Source: Marsupella aquatica
Lineage: Eukaryota > Marchantiophyta
DNA: 64,000 nt
NCBI GenBank assembly: GCA_973895155.1
Contig: OZ316894.1
Span: 12,772,001 to 12,836,000 of the forward strand
Reading direction: 5' to 3'
Under the pieces are notes generated by a model, which did no database searches, was not told the origin of the DNA, and worked only from the letters and a program-made list of their open reading frames with translations. Shown here one piece after another: positions 60,844-64,000 of the stretch; position 1 is the first letter of the stretch, and each line of letters starts with the position of its first letter. Position numbers and translations under genes: made by a program.

Positions 60844-63087
60844 CAGGCAAAATTGAAACTGGGTCAGGTAATAGATTGGACATCAGAGAACATACTGGAG
60901 AAAAAATGAGCTCAAACATAGATCAAAAAGTTGTATTAAATGCACCAGTGTAACCAAAACAAACATATTACAGTTGGTGGGGGGCAATTGGAAATATAGT
61001 CTGGGAGTCCTCAAAACTGATCTGTCCTTCCAAAAGCAGTGGGTCAGTGTGAGGTTCAGGTGCAAAGCAAGGGAGCACGTTACATAGTCCAATGGGCATA
61101 GAAAACCCTTCTGTCCATCCAGGCTTAATATTCTATTAAAAAGTTATAATTAGTTTGCCACTAAAGATGTTTAGATTGATAATATTGCCATGGTTGTTTT
61201 TGTATTTACACCCATGCCTCAGTTTTGTATAAAGACTATAAGTTCAACAAAGTAACAAAGGTGAGAGTATACAAAACTGTGACATATTTGTAAAATAATC
61301 CAGTAAAAAATAATGGCAGTATTGTGAATTAGAAAGTTTTAGTGGCAATGTAGTTAAAATCTTGTTATATTTATACATATATGAAGAAATGTTTTTGAAA
61401 TCAAATAGCTCATGTTAAATAAATGAATTAAAATGTATACATTGTGGATAAATAATAAAAGAAAATGTGTTCATGAACAGTACAATACTGCATAGTTTTT
61501 CAAGTACATTGTCTTTGAAGCAAAGTTTAAATAGTGTGCTTGAGCCCTTGTCCAGTCCTAGGGGTCCTCCCTCCATTCAGTGATTTAAGCCTTTGCCCTT
61601 ATCCCAAATTTCTTTAAAGAAGTTAAGTGGGTAGTCAGAGAAGTTATTCACAATTTGCACCGCATTTCTTGAAATATAATCACTTTGCCATTTTAACCAA
61701 AGTTAAGATAGATCCAAAGCTTAGTTCAACTTAGCCAAAAGAACATACTCAAGGTAATGTGAAGTGACTTAGAAATATCCATTTGACTATTTGTAAGTCC
61801 AGTTTCACTTGTTTTATTTCAAACCTATGTATTCTGAAAAATTTCCAACTACTAGAAATGATTAAACATGATATTACTACACGTGCACAGCATCCATGCC
61901 ATTGATGTGGAAGTATGATAAATTTGATACGTTTGCAGATTTAGGCACATCATTATAGTGGGGTGGTTTTAGTTATTTGGTGTCAATACAGTAAAATGGG
62001 AGGTGCACAATTTCACTAATTAAAGTGTCTGATATTAGTTATCAGTCATCTCCTTCTAAACCCTGGTTAATCTCAGTTTGGCAGCTAAGATGGGTTCAAT
62101 CTTGATTAGCCTCTCTCAGATGGGCGTACAGACAAAAAGCCACCAAAAATTATATATGGATATACGGATGCTACATATGGCAAAAATTGTTTTGGACAAT
62201 AAATCTTCAAATTTTTGCTTTTAAAAACTTGATTTGTTTTAGCCATATCATCTTGGTGGCCTTTCTGAGATGACGTGACCATTGACAGCAGTCAACTGTT
62301 GGAATAAATTGATAACTAATGCTATTGGTATAGTTGATCATAAAATGGTGAGGGTGGATTGAAGATTGATTCCCCTTTAAATGTGATGTTGGACATATCC
62401 TATTGAGACTGATCACTTTAGCATAAATTGCTTGAGCTACTTGCATTGTGATGTAGATGCCAACATGTTAGAATATACAATCCACGGCAACATAAAACTA
62501 CTAAAGATAAGAAATGGACATGATAATAGACTTGCACAAGTGTTCATTCTTTGAACCAAAAAAGAGGTGAGTACATTCAAACCCGCTTTGCCATTTCAGA
62601 GACTCATCCTGTCCCATAGCCTTGTTTTACACTTGCACCCAAAAATTTAGTAACAGCCCAGAGCTCGCCTTAGAGTCATGGTCTGACTGGAGGCGTCACT
62701 CTAAACCGTAGCCCTGAAAGAGTAGGTTTTGATTACAATTATGTAGTTAGATGTTGATCTACGATAGGGTATGTACGTTGAGGCTGTGCTTTGGCCTTTT
62801 GTTCACATCCTAAGTTCCCTGGATGTTTGGAGCAAGACAATCATTTGTTTGACACCTGGGCCATCATTGTATGTAAACTAATAGAACCTATCTACGAGTA
62901 TGCCTTCTCCCCTATGTACCCGTTATTATTTCCCTTTCCCCATAGAACACCCCCTTTTTACAAATAATATTTTAGAATAACCATTCAAATTGGATATAAA
63001 AATATATTTTTTCCATTGTTTGCACACTCTCTGAATTACACAATCTGAGTACCCAGAGTGTTTGACCCATTTTCCTTTGTTAGATAT

Positions 63088-63709
63088 AGCTTTTTACTAA
63101 CCTGTCCCCCAAACTACCCAAATTCCCTATCCTGTCACCAAAACTAATTTATTTGTCAACCTGCCCCCCTTTTTGTATATGGGTCAGCAATAACCCAATA
63201 CAAGGTTCTTGCTGCAAAGTGGCAAGGCGTGAGGGGCCAAAGGTTAACCAGGCAAATCCCCACTCACCCCTTCCCCATCGTGGAGGTTTATCGGGCAGGC
63301 CGGGAACCAGAAAAAATGGGCAGGGTCAGTTTTTGCCTGAAAGTCATCTCACCAAAACACTACTTTGTACCCCTGCATATTGTCCCTGCCCTCCTTTTCC
63401 TGACCAAAAAGTGCACAAATGTTTACACATTGATGCCGCTGTGGTCCAGTGCCATCTTCGGTCCAGTGCCATCTTCGGCTTTGGCTTTCAAATTTTGTGC
63501 TGGCTTAGGGCTAGGTGACCTTTGTGCTGAGCAGGGTCTTTCCTGGTTAACCTGCAGCCAGTTGCACCTTGCCATGTGGCAGCGGAACCCTGTACTGGGT
63601 TGTTACTAACCCATGTACAAAGAGAGGGGCAGGTTGATAAATAAATTTATTTATTTCCGGGATAGGATAGTGAATTCAGGCAGTTAGGGGGACCAGTTGG
63701 TAAAAAGCT
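63088..63709. mobile_element. Foldback/MITE-like element with about 175-bp inverted arms
   Basis: The left arm (63088-63260) and right arm (63534-63709) align in inverted orientation along their whole length: agctttttac, then ctatcct, atttatt, tcaacctgcccc, tttgta(t/c)atgggt, aacccagtac-like, gctgc, ggcaagg and ggttaaccagg in the same order. Identity is roughly 75-80%. The middle (about 270 bp) contains a perfect 17-bp tandem duplication (ggtccagtgccatcttc at 63443 and 63460). ORFs across it are by-products. No target duplication could be assigned. Class unknown. Confidence 0.75.
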
Positions 63710-64000
63710 GCTGTTATGGAGTGCTGAGTGACAACAATTATAGTGGACAGCTTTCAACTTCATTGCCACAAGATGTCCCATTGACGACATTGCCTTTATT
63801 TTTATTGTATTTATAAATACTTGATGCTTTTATAGTACTCCTAACCAAAGACCAGGAAGGGTTAACCTTGGTCCTTCTTCTGTTCCCTATAAGACATGAG
63901 TCACATGTGAATATCTTCAGTCTAGACTGCCCTAATTTCTGGCCTAATTTTCTCTTGAGTAAATGTCAAGAGCTCGTTGAGAGAAATCTTTGAGGGTTAA
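63710..64000. other. Right edge of the window, no feature seen
   Basis: AT-rich sequence without coding or repeat signal. Confidence 0.5.

Larger units (their letters stand above)
56833..63087. other. Gene-poor intergenic DNA with two strong hairpins
   Basis: No supported coding sequence. Contains a C12 run at 57911-57922, hairpins at 58841-58943 and 60790-60843 (listed separately), and short frames (59596-59811 plus, hydrophobic low complexity) that I do not accept as genes. Confidence 0.45.

Noticed and set aside
1-64000. CRISPR arrays, rRNA genes, bacterial or phage defence systems
   Set aside because: No spaced identical repeats of CRISPR type, no rRNA signatures and no prokaryotic gene clusters; the sequence is plant nuclear DNA throughout.

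Overview
This window is nuclear DNA from a land plant. The evidence is many short introns with GT-AG borders, a plastid FtsHi-type protein, a trihelix transcription factor of plant type, a conserved plant-only membrane protein, and Copia and PIF/Harbinger transposons. Several proteins diverge clearly from the flowering-plant versions I remember, so a non-seed plant (bryophyte or lycophyte grade) is possible. I cannot fix the species. There is no sign of bacterial operons, rRNA, tRNA or CRISPR.

Layout. 1-6.84 kb (minus): an FTSHI5-like plastid AAA protein, eleven visible exons, cut by the window edge at its 3' end. 6.85-14.0 kb: AT-rich intergenic DNA with a dispersed repeat (7.55-8.4 kb) and a short-TIR element (12.4-13.2 kb). 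14.04-18.27 kb (minus): a seven-exon, 797-residue multi-pass membrane protein of unknown function. 18.3-23.6 kb: intergenic, with an inverted partner of the 7.5 kb repeat and a 61-bp tandem repeat. 23.64-25.14 kb (minus): an intronless HI0933/BaiN-type flavoprotein. 25.83-31.33 kb: a nearly intact Copia retrotransposon with near-identical 190-bp LTRs and a perfect AATAT target duplication. 33.79-34.77 kb (minus): a trihelix (ASR3-like) DNA-binding protein. 36.0-37.8 kb: two more copies of the short-TIR family; one carries a captured, truncated EF-hand fragment. 43.21-47.92 kb: a complete PIF/Harbinger element with 30-bp TIRs, TCA target duplication, a Myb/SANT-like ORF (+) and a DDE transposase (-). 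47.9-64 kb: a gene-poor stretch with tandem repeats, two strong hairpins and a 620-bp element with 175-bp inverted arms.

The four host genes are all on the minus strand, several kilobases apart, with no operon logic; two products (FTSHI5-like, flavoprotein) look organelle-targeted. The transposons explain most of the remaining structure. A recurring feature is that the Copia polyprotein, the Harbinger transposase and the Harbinger Myb-like ORF are each interrupted by exactly one in-frame TAG and are otherwise open. I found no convincing new biological system. The best leads are the EF-hand capture by an apparently undescribed short-TIR family, an unexplained spliceable coding segment inside the Harbinger element, and two long hairpins in the gene-poor right half.
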